From positions 1 through 64,000 of the forward strand of contig NZ_FNSU01000002.1 of NCBI RefSeq assembly GCF_900105325.1: a DNA stretch of 64,000 nucleotides, in the 5' to 3' direction. The notes under the pieces are model-generated. The model was not told the origin of the DNA and made no database searches. It saw nothing but the letters and a program-made list of their open reading frames with translations. The position numbers and the translations under genes are program-made. The stretch's first letter is position 1. Each line of letters opens with the position of its first letter. Below are positions 55,031 through 64,000 of this stretch, one piece after another. The DNA is from Pseudomonas marginalis. Its GTDB lineage: Bacteria; Pseudomonadota; Gammaproteobacteria; Pseudomonadales; Pseudomonadaceae.

Positions 55031-57049
55031 ATGGTTAACGCGTTTGTTTCGTCACGTTTCAAATTAATCCTTCCAGGCATAAAGACTGACTTTCAAGTAC
55101 TGGCGTTCAACGGTCAGGAGGTGCTTGATCAGCCGTTTTTCATCCAGGTGCAGGTGGTCAGCGAAAACCCTTCACTGGACCTGGAGTCACTGCTCCACCA
55201 GCCTGCCTACCTGGTTTTTGGCGATGCCAATGAAGGCCTGCACGGGCAGGTTTACGCGATTGGCCGCGATGATCCCGGGCGGCGGCTCACCCGTTATCAC
55301 CTGACGTTGGCGCCGCATCTCGCCTACCTTGCCCATCGACGCGACCAGCGGATTTTCCAGCAGCGCAGTGTTCCGCAGATCATCGCGGCAGTCCTCGAAC
55401 ACCACGGCATCCTGGCCGACCGCTATGCCTTTGAGTTGGGGCCGGTGGTCTACCCGCCGCGGACGTTCTGCGTGCAATACGCGGAAACCGACCTGCATTT
55501 CATCCAGCGGCTGTGTGAAGAGGAGGGCATTCACTACCACTTCCGTCACAGCGAGCACCAGCATGTGCTGGTGTTTGGCGACGACCAGACCGTGTTCCAC
55601 CGCCTGCCTGCGCAGCGTTATTCAGCTGCCGGCGGGCCGCTGGCCGAGACACGGGTTATCCAGCGTTTCGACGTACGCCTGGCGACCCGCAGCCAGCAAA
55701 CGGTGCGTCGTGATCATGACTTCGAGCATCCGTCCTTATGTCTGCAAGACAGCGCGGGTTCTGCCTCAGCGCAACCCCTTGAGGACTACCGCTACCCGGC
55801 TGGATTTACCGGCCATGCACGGGGCGCGCGCCTGGCGCGCAGGGGGTTGGAGCGCCTTCAGATCGGCGGATATCGGGCATTGGGCAGGAGCGACCAAGCG
55901 GTGCTGCGCAGTGGGCATTTTCTTGAGCTGCACGACCATCCGGATCCGGCCTGCAATGATTTATGGTTGATCACTTCGGTCCGTCACGAGGGTTATCAAC
56001 CGCAGGTGCTGGAGGATGGGACAGGTGAGGTGGATGCATTCCAGGGGTATCGCAACCGTTTCACCGCGACACCCTGGAGTGCGCCGTATCGACCCCCTCT
56101 CAAGCACCCCAAGCCGACCATCCACGGCACCCAGACCGCCACGGTGACCGGGCCTGCCGACGAGGAGGTGCATTGCGATGCATACGGCCGGGTAAAAGTA
56201 CGGTTTCACTGGGACCGACTGGACAAGAGCGATGACACAAGCAGTTGTTGGGTGCGGGTGGCATCGGGTTGGGCCGGAGACGGGTTTGGCGCAACGATGA
56301 TCCCGCGGGTGGGTATGGAAGTGCTGGTGACATTCCTGGAGGGCGACCCGGACCAACCATTGATCAACGGTTGCCTGGCCAATGCGTTGCACATGCCGAC
56401 CTATTCCTTGCCGCAACACAAGACCCGCAGCGTCTTGCGCAGTCGCAGCACCCCGGGCGGAGGCGGCGGCAACGAATTGCACCTGGAAGACCGCCGTGGC
56501 AAGGAGCTCATCTACCTTCGTGCCCAGCGGGACCTGGAGCAGCAGGTGGGGCATGACAGTCGCCTGGAAGTGGCCGGTGAGCGGCGTGAAATCATTCGAG
56601 GGATAAGTACGGCGCACCTGGAAAGCGAGGAGCATCGTCACGTCACCGGTGACCGCAAGGTTGTGCTCAAGGCCAGCGATCATCTGGACGTGCAGGGCGA
56701 CAGCCGGACCTATGTCGGGCAAACCCTGGTGATTGAAGCCGGGCAACAGGTGCATCTCAAGGCCGGCGCCAGCCTGGTGATCGACGCGGGCGTACAACTG
56801 AGTTTCAAGGCCGGCGGAGAGCACCTGGTGATCCAGGCAGGCGGCATTTTCAGCAGTCGGCCCATCACCCTCGGTGGAACCCCGTCCGCGACCGGGTCTG
56901 CGAACGCCCTGTTGGTTGCGCAGAGCCCGAAAATCTCCGCCACACAGGGCGCCATCATGCACTTGGCCAGGCAACTGGATGCGGACTTCTGCCCGCTATG
57001 CGAGGACTGCCGCGAAGGCCTCTGCACTGTCGGCGGGAGGGCAGCCTGA
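55031..57049 (+). CDS. vgrG: Type VI secretion spike protein VgrG
   Basis: This 672-aa VgrG (TssI) forms the trimeric tip of the type VI needle. The N-terminal gp27-like part contains YAETDLHFIQRLCEEEGIHYHF. The gp5 OB-fold contains DAYGRVKVRFHWDR and WVRVASGWAGDGFGATMIPRVGMEVLV. A C-terminal beta-helix follows (VVLKASDHLDVQGDSRTYVG, QVHLKAGASLVIDAG). The last 25 residues carry a Cys-rich CPLCEDCREGLC motif. No effector domain is fused. The stop overlaps the next ATG (TGATG). No tss structural genes are in the window, so this is an orphan vgrG island. Confidence 0.95.
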   Translation: MVNAFVSSRFKLILPGIKTDFQVLAFNGQEVLDQPFFIQVQVVSENPSLDLESLLHQPAYLVFGDANEGLHGQVYAIGRDDPGRRLTRYHLTLAPHLAYLAHRRDQRIFQQRSVPQIIAAVLEHHGILADRYAFELGPVVYPPRTFCVQYAETDLHFIQRLCEEEGIHYHFRHSEHQHVLVFGDDQTVFHRLPAQRYSAAGGPLAETRVIQRFDVRLATRSQQTVRRDHDFEHPSLCLQDSAGSASAQPLEDYRYPAGFTGHARGARLARRGLERLQIGGYRALGRSDQAVLRSGHFLELHDHPDPACNDLWLITSVRHEGYQPQVLEDGTGEVDAFQGYRNRFTATPWSAPYRPPLKHPKPTIHGTQTATVTGPADEEVHCDAYGRVKVRFHWDRLDKSDDTSSCWVRVASGWAGDGFGATMIPRVGMEVLVTFLEGDPDQPLINGCLANALHMPTYSLPQHKTRSVLRSRSTPGGGGGNELHLEDRRGKELIYLRAQRDLEQQVGHDSRLEVAGERREIIRGISTAHLESEEHRHVTGDRKVVLKASDHLDVQGDSRTYVGQTLVIEAGQQVHLKAGASLVIDAGVQLSFKAGGEHLVIQAGGIFSSRPITLGGTPSATGSANALLVAQSPKISATQGAIMHLARQLDADFCPLCEDCREGLCTVGGRAA

Positions 57050-57885
57050 TGGAAAACCTTCCAAGCCGATGGATGAGCCAACAGCAACAGGCGGGGCACA
57101 GGCTGTGCCTGATGCTTGAGGGGAATAACGCAGCGTGCCAGCCAATGTTGGCGGCACGCGGTTTTCCGGCGTACTGCCACCTCTACGCACAAACCCCACT
57201 GGCGGAAATGGCCACGGCTGGCCCCGTGATCCTGTTGCTGGATCAGGTAGGGGAGCCCGCGTTGCTCGATCTTCTGCAAGAACCAGAGATGAATTGGGGC
57301 TGGCTGGGCAGCTTGCCAGACGCGGACCTGACGGACATGTCCCGGCATTGGCGCGACCGGCTGCTGGTCGGACCGGAGAATAACCGGACGCTGTACCGCC
57401 TTCACGACAATCGTACGTTGGCGCGCGCACTGAACCATCTGGGCCTTGAACACTGGCCAGCATTCCTCGGCCCACTGATCAGTGTGTGCTACTGGCATGA
57501 AGGCAGTTGGCACTGTGGTGACAACCCTGCCCCCGGTGACTATCCGGTGCCCGAGCCAGCTCCTTGGCTGAACACGCCCAACCCGAATGCCAGCGCCATC
57601 CTGCACGCCAATATCCTGCGTTACCTGCTGGCTGAACACAGTGAAGATCTGGCGGCATTGGTTGAATTCCAAGACCCCAGGGTCTGGCTGACCCAAGTGT
57701 TGGAACAGGCTCGCAGTTGGCGATGGAGCCAGCCGGAACAGCTGGAGTTTCTGGTCGTGCGACGGCTGGAAGAGGCCACCCGCAGCAGTGGGATTCGTTG
57801 GCAGCCGACGGTTGGAGAAACACCGCAGGATCACTTTGAACGAGTTAAGCAGCAGTGGCTCATGTTGGAGAACAAGGATGAGTAA
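57049..57885 (+). CDS. DUF4123 type VI effector adaptor/chaperone
   Basis: The 278-aa protein fits the DUF4123 (Tap/TEC) family, cytoplasmic adaptors that load a specific effector onto the VgrG encoded beside them. Family-like segments are RLCLMLEGNNAACQPML, FPAYCHLYAQTPLAEMATAGPVILLLD and LGPLISVCYWHEG. GGAGG lies before the ATG, which overlaps the vgrG stop. Its 3' end overlaps the lipoprotein gene by 8 bp. The likely cargo is the lipase encoded two genes downstream. Confidence 0.8.
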   Translation: MENLPSRWMSQQQQAGHRLCLMLEGNNAACQPMLAARGFPAYCHLYAQTPLAEMATAGPVILLLDQVGEPALLDLLQEPEMNWGWLGSLPDADLTDMSRHWRDRLLVGPENNRTLYRLHDNRTLARALNHLGLEHWPAFLGPLISVCYWHEGSWHCGDNPAPGDYPVPEPAPWLNTPNPNASAILHANILRYLLAEHSEDLAALVEFQDPRVWLTQVLEQARSWRWSQPEQLEFLVVRRLEEATRSSGIRWQPTVGETPQDHFERVKQQWLMLENKDE

Positions 57886-58660
57886 GCGTGTATGGGGCGT
57901 GCTGCTTGCGCTGGCGATGGCGGGACTTTCGGGATGTGCGATGAAGCCGGTTGATCGCTTTACGTTGGAGGTGGATTTACCGGCGGAATTTGAACTTAAA
58001 ACTGCCGCCAACTACGGGCCCGCAACGGGTGAGACCTGCACCTTGCCAAGGCGCCGAGGCAAGAGGCCGGAGCGGAAGGTTTTTTTTACCGAGTACAAAC
58101 CGGTGGCAAGTCGGGCGAGTTATGAGTTACCGCTGAGTGAAACGGTACAGGGGTGTCCGCTGGTATTACGCAATGTGGAGTTTGATTTTTACGCTAAGTG
58201 GGGTACGCGGGATTCGGATGTTGGGGGGGATATCGCGGGGATTTCGATTCGGGATCGTCTGGAGGGTGATAGGCCTGGAATGCCGGAGTCGGGAGTTCAA
58301 GAACTGTCTTGGCAATGTCAGTGGTTGTTTCGGACTGTGGGGCCGATACATGCGATCAGAAAGGTTCTGAACTGTAATTCGCTGGGCGCTACAGAGCAAA
58401 GATATAAAGCTCACTCGAACGGTGTTTTTTCGCGAGATGAGTTGGGTGGGAAAAAAGTACTGATAAAGCTGAGCCTCATTAGTGAGGAACGACCTTATAT
58501 GGGCGATAACTGGATTCGTTTTCCTCAAGGATGGAAACGCTGTCGAGGCAAAAGTTTTGAGGACCAGTACGCGTTTTGTGAGGGGAACACTAAAGATTTC
58601 AAATCCTTCAAAATGCCCGATGGGCGTGTATGTGACATATATCCAAGTTGCAGTGAATAA
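57878..58660 (+). CDS. Lipoprotein, candidate immunity protein for the lipase effector
   Basis: The 260-aa protein has a lipoprotein signal (MSKRVWGVLLALAMAGLSGC, lipidation at C20) and no known domain. A periplasmic lipoprotein next to a type VI phospholipase is the usual form of its immunity protein, protecting the periplasmic face of the membrane. Several cysteines in the mature part may form disulfides. Composition is more AT-rich than that of vgrG. AAGG directly precedes the ATG. The order immunity-before-effector is notable. The role is inferred from context. Confidence 0.65.
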   Translation: MSKRVWGVLLALAMAGLSGCAMKPVDRFTLEVDLPAEFELKTAANYGPATGETCTLPRRRGKRPERKVFFTEYKPVASRASYELPLSETVQGCPLVLRNVEFDFYAKWGTRDSDVGGDIAGISIRDRLEGDRPGMPESGVQELSWQCQWLFRTVGPIHAIRKVLNCNSLGATEQRYKAHSNGVFSRDELGGKKVLIKLSLISEERPYMGDNWIRFPQGWKRCRGKSFEDQYAFCEGNTKDFKSFKMPDGRVCDIYPSCSE

Positions 58661-58672
58661 GGATGTTCAGGC

Positions 58673-60823
58673 ATGACGATGGAACAATGGAAAAAACCGT
58701 TTTTTAACGAAAAAATGCCCGCTTGTACGCTGCGTGGAGACTGGCTGAGTTTTTGTCTGGTGGACGAGTCCGGCGACGGGAAAGCTTATGGAGGGCTCAA
58801 GTACGAAATTGTTGACAGTGCAGGGCAGCGATACGCGGGCCGGTTGAATGGCGATGGTTTTGTACGATTAGAGGGGCACTGCCGTGGTCCTGTAGTGTTG
58901 GTTTTCGATGCTATGTATCAAGAATTGGGGAGCTACTATTCGACATTGCAGAGGCGAGAAAAGTATCCGTTACCTATCACCGACCTTCAGGTCAGAGCTG
59001 AACAAACGAAGTTTTCAAAATCCAGCGGTGAGCAAACCGAGAGCAATTCTGCGCGGCAGAAAGCTGACCACTTTTATCAGGTTGAGGTGAGTGACTTGGT
59101 TCGTCAGGGCTCCCATCTACCTGCCGTGACACCCACTGCTTACCGCCCCAAACGCCATGCACTAAAAATGATGGCTGATCTGGGGTTCGGTCCGTCCCAA
59201 CCCTCCTTATCAGGGGTGGTGTTGTTCCCGAGCAATCACACCGTTCTCGAAGTACGTCCACTGCGAGCACTACGTCCAATGCTATCCACGGAAGACCGCT
59301 TCTGTGCTTTGAATCTGTACCAATTGGCACTGTTTGCGGCGTTGAGTTACTGCGATTTTGGCCAGGAGCCCCCGGACAAACCATTTGATCAAGTGCGCTT
59401 TCCACTGGATCCCAGCGTTGGAAATTTGTTTGCTGAACAACTATCTGGGTTTCATCAGGCCTGGCGAGTTGATCCGGAGCAAGTGCGACGTTTTTATCCG
59501 CTTTATGAGGATGTCCCTTACTCTCGGCGTTTTGAAATTCTGCCCTTCGATCCTGAGCTGTATCCGCAAAATCGTCCGGAGTTGGAGGAAAAACAGGAAC
59601 ACCCTGCGCATTTGCACTTCTTTGATGACGAAAAAGGCGGTACTGATACCCAGGCTTTCATAACCCACCACGATGAGGTCATCCTGATTGCGGTGCGTGG
59701 CACCGCCAGCCCATCTGATGGATTGCGAGATGCCAACGCCCATCAAGTACCCTTCATCGATGGCGTAGGCAAGGCGCATGAGGGGTTTTATCAGGCTTAC
59801 CGAGCGGTACGTAACTTCGTGCTGCGATACCTCGACCAGTTTCATGTCGGGCAACGAATAGTTATATGTGGTCACAGCCTTGGCGGCGCCATCGCGTTGC
59901 TTCTGGCTGAGGGGCTGCGCCGAATTTCCGACGCTCACTACAACATCCTCCTCTACACCTACGGCGCCCCCCGCGCCGCCGATGCCGAATTCACTGCCGG
60001 CGCTTCCACGTTGGTCCACCACCGCATCGTCAACCACAACGACCCGGTCCCCAGCGTCCCGGCCCCTTGGATGAACACCACCGCCAAACTCTGGATCCCC
60101 GGTGCCGTCACGCTATTCAGCGCCCCCACGGCCGGGGGCCTGTTGTTCGCCGCCGGCCTGGTGCGTATTGGCGGCAACCCCTACCAACACCACGGCGATC
60201 AACAGCACTTCATGCCGATCATGCTCCCGGACGGTACGCATTCGTCCGTGCTGTGGAAGCCGGGCTGCGAGTCCATTGAAGAAGCCGGCCGCAACCGGGC
60301 ATGGCAAACGCGCGGTGACATGCCCGATCGCGAAGGCCTGATCAAACAGTTGGTGCAATACAAGCAGCATTTCATGACCGCCAGCTACATCCCGGCCGCC
60401 TGGGCGACGTTGCGTCGCTGGCAACAAGCGGTGGATAGCAACGGTCCTCTGGTGACCCAACGGGAGTTTGAACTGCTCGACCACGCCCTTGCGACCATGC
60501 GCAAGCAACTGCAAGACAAGCGGCGTGAACTGGCTCGACAGCGCCCGGCCAACGACCGTGCCTATGAATACCATGAGCCGCTGAACGCTGAGATCGACCG
60601 CCTGCACACCAGTCGCGAACGCCTGCAAACCCTGCGCTGGCGTCGTCTTGACGCGCGTGATGTCTACGGCAGCCATAGCCACTCCTCCAACCTGCAACCC
60701 AGTCTCAAGCGCTGGTTCCGCCATCGTGAAAATCAGGCGTTGCCTCAGGTCGCGAGCATCCCTCCCGCTGCGCAAAGTGAGCTGGGGAGGGCACAGCCGC
60801 TGGATCTCGACTCAATCGTCTGA
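58673..60823 (+). CDS. Type VI lipase effector (class 3 lipase, Tle2-like)
   Basis: The 716-aa protein has an N-terminal region of about 90 residues resembling an effector-delivery domain (GGLKYEIVDSAGQRYAGRLNGDGFVRLEGH). A linker follows, then a class 3 lipase domain at about 330-520. The nucleophile elbow is ICGHSLGGAIAL (S402), the aspartate is in NHNDPVPSVP, and a histidine-rich segment YQHHGDQQHF follows. The C-terminal helical part is unrecognised. It would hydrolyse phospholipids in rival cells. Base composition shifts from AT-rich to GC-rich near 59940, just after the GHSLGG codons. Confidence 0.78.
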   Translation: MTMEQWKKPFFNEKMPACTLRGDWLSFCLVDESGDGKAYGGLKYEIVDSAGQRYAGRLNGDGFVRLEGHCRGPVVLVFDAMYQELGSYYSTLQRREKYPLPITDLQVRAEQTKFSKSSGEQTESNSARQKADHFYQVEVSDLVRQGSHLPAVTPTAYRPKRHALKMMADLGFGPSQPSLSGVVLFPSNHTVLEVRPLRALRPMLSTEDRFCALNLYQLALFAALSYCDFGQEPPDKPFDQVRFPLDPSVGNLFAEQLSGFHQAWRVDPEQVRRFYPLYEDVPYSRRFEILPFDPELYPQNRPELEEKQEHPAHLHFFDDEKGGTDTQAFITHHDEVILIAVRGTASPSDGLRDANAHQVPFIDGVGKAHEGFYQAYRAVRNFVLRYLDQFHVGQRIVICGHSLGGAIALLLAEGLRRISDAHYNILLYTYGAPRAADAEFTAGASTLVHHRIVNHNDPVPSVPAPWMNTTAKLWIPGAVTLFSAPTAGGLLFAAGLVRIGGNPYQHHGDQQHFMPIMLPDGTHSSVLWKPGCESIEEAGRNRAWQTRGDMPDREGLIKQLVQYKQHFMTASYIPAAWATLRRWQQAVDSNGPLVTQREFELLDHALATMRKQLQDKRRELARQRPANDRAYEYHEPLNAEIDRLHTSRERLQTLRWRRLDARDVYGSHSHSSNLQPSLKRWFRHRENQALPQVASIPPAAQSELGRAQPLDLDSIV

Positions 60824-60832
60824 CCTGGGTGC

Positions 60833-62068
60833 TTAGACAAACTCTACCTGCGCCGGCTGGCGTTTCATCAACACCTTGCCGTGGCGAATCGAGTACAGCG
60901 GCAGCCCTTGGCTGCGAATCACCTCGTAGTCGCTGTCGGCCGAGAGGATCAGCAGGTTGGCTGGGCGCCCGGCTTCTAGGCCGTAACGGTCACCCAGGGC
61001 CATGGCCTTGGCGCTGTTGTCGGTCACCAGGTCGAGGGCGCTTTGCAGGTTGCGGTAGCCGAGCATATGGCAGATGTGCAAACCGGCTTCCAGCACGCGC
61101 AGGATGTTGCCGTTGCCCAGCGGGTACCAGGGATCGACGATGGAGTCCTGGCCAAAGCATATGTTCATGCCGGCCTCCAGCAGCTCGTTGACCCGGGTGA
61201 CACCACGGCGTTTCGGGAAGCTGTCGAAGCGACCCTGCAGGTGGATGCTTTCGGTGGGACAAGAGACGAAGCTGATCCCGGAGTGCCCCAGCAGGCGGAA
61301 CAGTTTGGCGCAGTAGGCATTGTCGTAGGAACCCATGGCCGTGGTGTGGCTGGCGGTGACGCGGGCCCCCATGTCGCGGCTGCGGGCTTCTTCGGCAAGT
61401 ACTTCGAGGAAGCGTGAGTGCGGGTCGTCGGTCTCGTCGCAGTGCACATCCACCAGGCAGCCGGTGCGTTCGGCCAGGTCCATCAGGAACTTCACCGAAC
61501 TCACGCCTTGGTCGCGGGTGTATTCAAAGTGGGGGATGCCGCCGATCACATCGGCGCCCAGGTGAATAGCTTCTTCCATCAGTTCGCGGCCGTTGCGGTA
61601 TGACTCGATGCCTTCCTGGGGAAATGCGACGATTTGCAGGTCGATCAGGTGCGTGCTTTCTTCGCGCACTTGCAGCATGGCCTTGAGCGCCGTGAGGTCG
61701 GGGTCGGTGACATCGACATGGGTACGTACATGCTGGATGCCGTGGGCGGCGAGGGACTGGATGGTTTTTTTGGCGCGGGTCCTGGTGTCTTCCTCGGTGA
61801 TGGTGGCCTTGCGTTCACCCCAGCACTCGATGCCTTCGAACAGGGTGCCGCTCATGTTCCAGCGTGGTTCGCCGGCGGTGAGGGTGGCATCGAGGTGAAT
61901 GTGCGGTTCGACGAAGGGCGGTATCACCAGGTTGCCGGCTGCGTCCAAGTCATTGGGCCCCACTGCCGGCGCTGTTGTGTGTGGGGTGATGCTGGCGATC
62001 CGGCCGTGTTCCAGGTGCAGATCATGCAGGCCTTCACGGTTGCGCAGGCGGGCGTTGATGATGTGCAT
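60833..62068 (-). CDS. codA: Cytosine deaminase
   Basis: This 411-aa amidohydrolase converts cytosine to uracil and ammonia in pyrimidine salvage. The metal site HIHLDATL, the segment HVDVTDPDL, HCDETDDPHSR, TASHTTAMGSYD and FGQDSIVDPWYP are all as in CodA. The ATG at 62068 is chosen because AGAGGA lies 8-9 bases upstream; a longer in-frame start has none. It is downstream of the PucR-type regulator gene and codB on the same strand. Confidence 0.93.
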   Translation of the reverse strand: MHIINARLRNREGLHDLHLEHGRIASITPHTTAPAVGPNDLDAAGNLVIPPFVEPHIHLDATLTAGEPRWNMSGTLFEGIECWGERKATITEEDTRTRAKKTIQSLAAHGIQHVRTHVDVTDPDLTALKAMLQVREESTHLIDLQIVAFPQEGIESYRNGRELMEEAIHLGADVIGGIPHFEYTRDQGVSSVKFLMDLAERTGCLVDVHCDETDDPHSRFLEVLAEEARSRDMGARVTASHTTAMGSYDNAYCAKLFRLLGHSGISFVSCPTESIHLQGRFDSFPKRRGVTRVNELLEAGMNICFGQDSIVDPWYPLGNGNILRVLEAGLHICHMLGYRNLQSALDLVTDNSAKAMALGDRYGLEAGRPANLLILSADSDYEVIRSQGLPLYSIRHGKVLMKRQPAQVEFV

Positions 62069-62095
62069 GGGCAAGTTCCTCTTGGCTAAAAACAA

Positions 62096-63301
62096 TCAGG
62101 CAGACAGCCGCCAGATCATCAGGGCGATGCCGATGTCCAGGCGGTCATAAGCGTTATCCAGTGTCAGACCGCACAGGGCTTCGATGCGCTGGACACGGTG
62201 TGTCAGGGTATTGCGGTGCAAGGCCAGGCGCTGGGCGGCAGCCACAAGGTTACCATTCTCGTGAAACCAGGCTTCCAGGGTCGGCATCAGGCTGGGCCCG
62301 TGGTGCAGGTCGTGACGCAGCAGCGGGCCCAGGCGTTCATTGAGGAACTGGTCGAGCAGGGCGCGATCACGCACACCGCTGAGCAGCTTGAGCACGCCCA
62401 GTTCGTCATACACGCACAGCCCGGCACGCTCGCTGAAGCGTCGTGCCGCCACCAATGCCTGGCGTGCTTCGTCCTGCGCCTGGGCCAGGCGCGCGGGTGG
62501 GTGTGCAGCGGCGCTCAGGCCGATAAACAATTTCAGCGGCGCCAGGCGCAGGTTGAGCGGGTTCAGCCAGTTGGCCAGTTGCTGGCGGTTGGCCAAGGCC
62601 GTGACGGCATCCGGTGCCGGCAGCAGCAGGGTCCATTGTCCGGCGCGCCCCAGTACCGGCAGTACCGCCGATAATTGACGCAAGCGCCGACTGATACCGT
62701 CGTGTTGCCGCGCCAGCTGTGCCTCCACCTGTGCCGCGTCACCCTGGGCAAACAGCAACTCACTGCCTTCCAATTGCAGTTGGGCGACCTGCCAATGCCC
62801 GGCCAGTGGCATATTCAATTGCACGGCCCGATGCAGCAGCAAATCCAGGGATTGATAATCCCCGCTCAGCAAGCGCTCCAGCACGTCGTGCCGCGAGCGT
62901 CCCAGTTGCTCGGACTGGATCAGCGCCGAACCAATCGCCTGGGTCACCAGTACCATTTTCAGCGAGTAGGGCTGTTCGATCAGCGGCATGCCGGCGGTTT
63001 CGGCGGCGTCGAGCAAGCGCTGGGGAATTGCCTGGATATACGCCGCTCCCGTCAGGATCACCAACCCGGCCACTTGGCGCTGGCAGGCTTCGTCCAGCAG
63101 TTGCAGGAGGTTGGCCTCATCCCGTGGGTGGTTGATGCCGGTGACGAACACCAATTCACCGCCCAGCACCCACTCGGCGATCCCACTGTTTTCCGCCACA
63201 TAAGGCCAACGCACGACGTTATCCAGGGCGGCAGCGCCGGCGCGCAGGCGCATGGATTCCAGTCCCGGCAACGCCAGTACATCCGCAATGGTCAGGCTCA
63301 T
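62096..63301 (-). CDS. PucR-family transcriptional regulator
   Basis: The 401-aa protein has the N-terminal PucR domain (MSLTIADVLALPGLESMRLRAG...). A GGDEF-like/CdaR central region follows, and the C-terminal HTH_30 helix-turn-helix is present (NGNLVAAAQRLALHRNTLTHRVQRIEAL). PucR regulators control purine and pyrimidine catabolism. Lying between codB (4-bp ATGA overlap) and codA (27-bp gap), it is the likely regulator of cytosine use. Confidence 0.9.
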   Translation of the reverse strand: MSLTIADVLALPGLESMRLRAGAAALDNVVRWPYVAENSGIAEWVLGGELVFVTGINHPRDEANLLQLLDEACQRQVAGLVILTGAAYIQAIPQRLLDAAETAGMPLIEQPYSLKMVLVTQAIGSALIQSEQLGRSRHDVLERLLSGDYQSLDLLLHRAVQLNMPLAGHWQVAQLQLEGSELLFAQGDAAQVEAQLARQHDGISRRLRQLSAVLPVLGRAGQWTLLLPAPDAVTALANRQQLANWLNPLNLRLAPLKLFIGLSAAAHPPARLAQAQDEARQALVAARRFSERAGLCVYDELGVLKLLSGVRDRALLDQFLNERLGPLLRHDLHHGPSLMPTLEAWFHENGNLVAAAQRLALHRNTLTHRVQRIEALCGLTLDNAYDRLDIGIALMIWRLSA

Positions 63302-64000
63302 GCCCGGGCATCAGCCAAAGGCACGCGCAGCACGGCGGTGAGCGCGACGTAGGTCAGCGACGCGGCAGCGATGCCCACCAACGGCGCGACCCACGGCGAG
63401 TTGAACGCCAGCACGGTACCCACTGCGTACGCCACCAGCCCGGCCCAGTTGAAGGCTGGCAGGCGCGCATCCGCCAGGCGCGGGTAGTGGCCGCGCCAGC
63501 GGTAGAAGAAGTCCGCCATGATCACCCCGCCAATCGGCGGAATCACCGTGCCCAGCAGGATCAGGTACGGCACCAGCATGTCGTACATACCCAGCAACGC
63601 CAGCAAGGTGCCGATCACCGCACCCGCCAAGGTCACGGTTTTGCGCCGCTTGGTGCGCAGCAGGTTGCAGCCGGCCACGGCGAAGTTGTAGATGGTGTTG
63701 TCCTGGGTGCTCCAGATATTGAGCAGTAACATGGCCATTGCCGCCATGGCAAAGCCTTGCAGCAGCAACACTTCGACCACGTCGGGCTGTTGGTAGACGA
63801 TCGCGCCATAGGCGCCGATCAGCACCATCAAACCATTGCCGATAAAGAACCCGATCAGGCTGGCCAGCACCGCGACCTTGGCCGAGCGGGAAAACCGCGT
63901 CCAGTTGGTGGCCTGGGTGGCGCCGCTGACGAACGTGCCGAACACCAGGGTGATCGCCGTGGACAAATCCAGCTCGCCGGTCGGCACCACCGCCAGCAGC
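63298..64000 (-). CDS. codB: Cytosine permease (C-terminal part)
   Basis: The open frame continues past the window end, so only the C-terminal part (about 234 aa) is seen. It belongs to the NCS1 family: VSGATQATNWTRFSRSAKVA, WSTQDNTIYNFAVAG and IPPIGGVIMADFF are typical of CodB. About seven membrane helices are present. It should import cytosine with a proton across the inner membrane. It overlaps the PucR gene start. Confidence 0.9.
   Translation of the reverse strand, partial: LLAVVPTGELDLSTAITLVFGTFVSGATQATNWTRFSRSAKVAVLASLIGFFIGNGLMVLIGAYGAIVYQQPDVVEVLLLQGFAMAAMAMLLLNIWSTQDNTIYNFAVAGCNLLRTKRRKTVTLAGAVIGTLLALLGMYDMLVPYLILLGTVIPPIGGVIMADFFYRWRGHYPRLADARLPAFNWAGLVAYAVGTVLAFNSPWVAPLVGIAAASLTYVALTAVLRVPLADARA

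Overview
The window reads as chromosomal DNA of a fluorescent Pseudomonas (P. fluorescens group). The evidence is the rRNA operon with Ile and Ala tRNAs in the spacer, a full psl exopolysaccharide operon in Pseudomonas aeruginosa order, Fec-type iron-uptake modules, a VgrG/lipase type VI island, HrpL-type promoters, and Pseudomonas REP-like inverted repeats. No phage, insertion sequence, CRISPR array or replication origin was seen.

Layout. 1-4020: 3' end of 16S, tRNA-Ile(GAU), tRNA-Ala(UGC), 23S, 5S and a terminator. 4248-11010: housekeeping and accessory genes (PBP2, a GFA-fold protein, an SRPBCC protein, DNA polymerase II, a GST, a DUF4174-like secreted protein). 11047-26514 (minus strand): a tightly overlapping psl operon, pslA to pslL. 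The pslA leader carries a probable RsmA/RsmE site that can pair with an upstream anti-Shine-Dalgarno segment. 26945-30990 (minus): an ECF sigma / FecR / TonB-receptor iron module with a Fur-like box. 31151-37292: a LysE exporter, isonitrile hydratase with a GlxA-type regulator, an alpha/beta hydrolase, a GH15 glucoamylase-like enzyme and an SDR.

37540-45438 (plus) is the most novel part. It is an eight-gene run, mostly translationally coupled, encoding a HAD phosphatase-transaldolase fusion, a PAPS-type sulfotransferase, an SDR, a saccharopine-dehydrogenase-like protein, a glycine/sarcosine-type N-methyltransferase, an MFS transporter, an APS kinase and a CGNR zinc-finger regulator. I know of no described pathway with this content. 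It looks like a small biosynthetic cluster for an exported, sulfated, N-methylated, sugar-derived metabolite.

45530-49516 is a second iron module (fecI-fecR-fecA). 49611-54720 is a probable HrpL (type III secretion) regulon island: two genes and one interrupted gene lie behind GGAACC/T-N15/16-CCACNNA or degenerate boxes, and two of them share an internal repeat. A further box-like sequence precedes a diaminopimelate-epimerase homologue in which both catalytic cysteines are serine. 55031-60823 is a type VI secretion effector island (VgrG, DUF4123 adaptor, lipoprotein immunity candidate, class 3 lipase) with an abrupt change of base composition inside the effector gene. 60833-64000 (minus) is codA, a PucR-type regulator and the 3' part of codB.

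Starts were chosen from Shine-Dalgarno spacing, overlap with the upstream gene, and agreement with known protein families. Functions of the 37540-45438 cluster and of the HrpL-island proteins are inferred from domains only.
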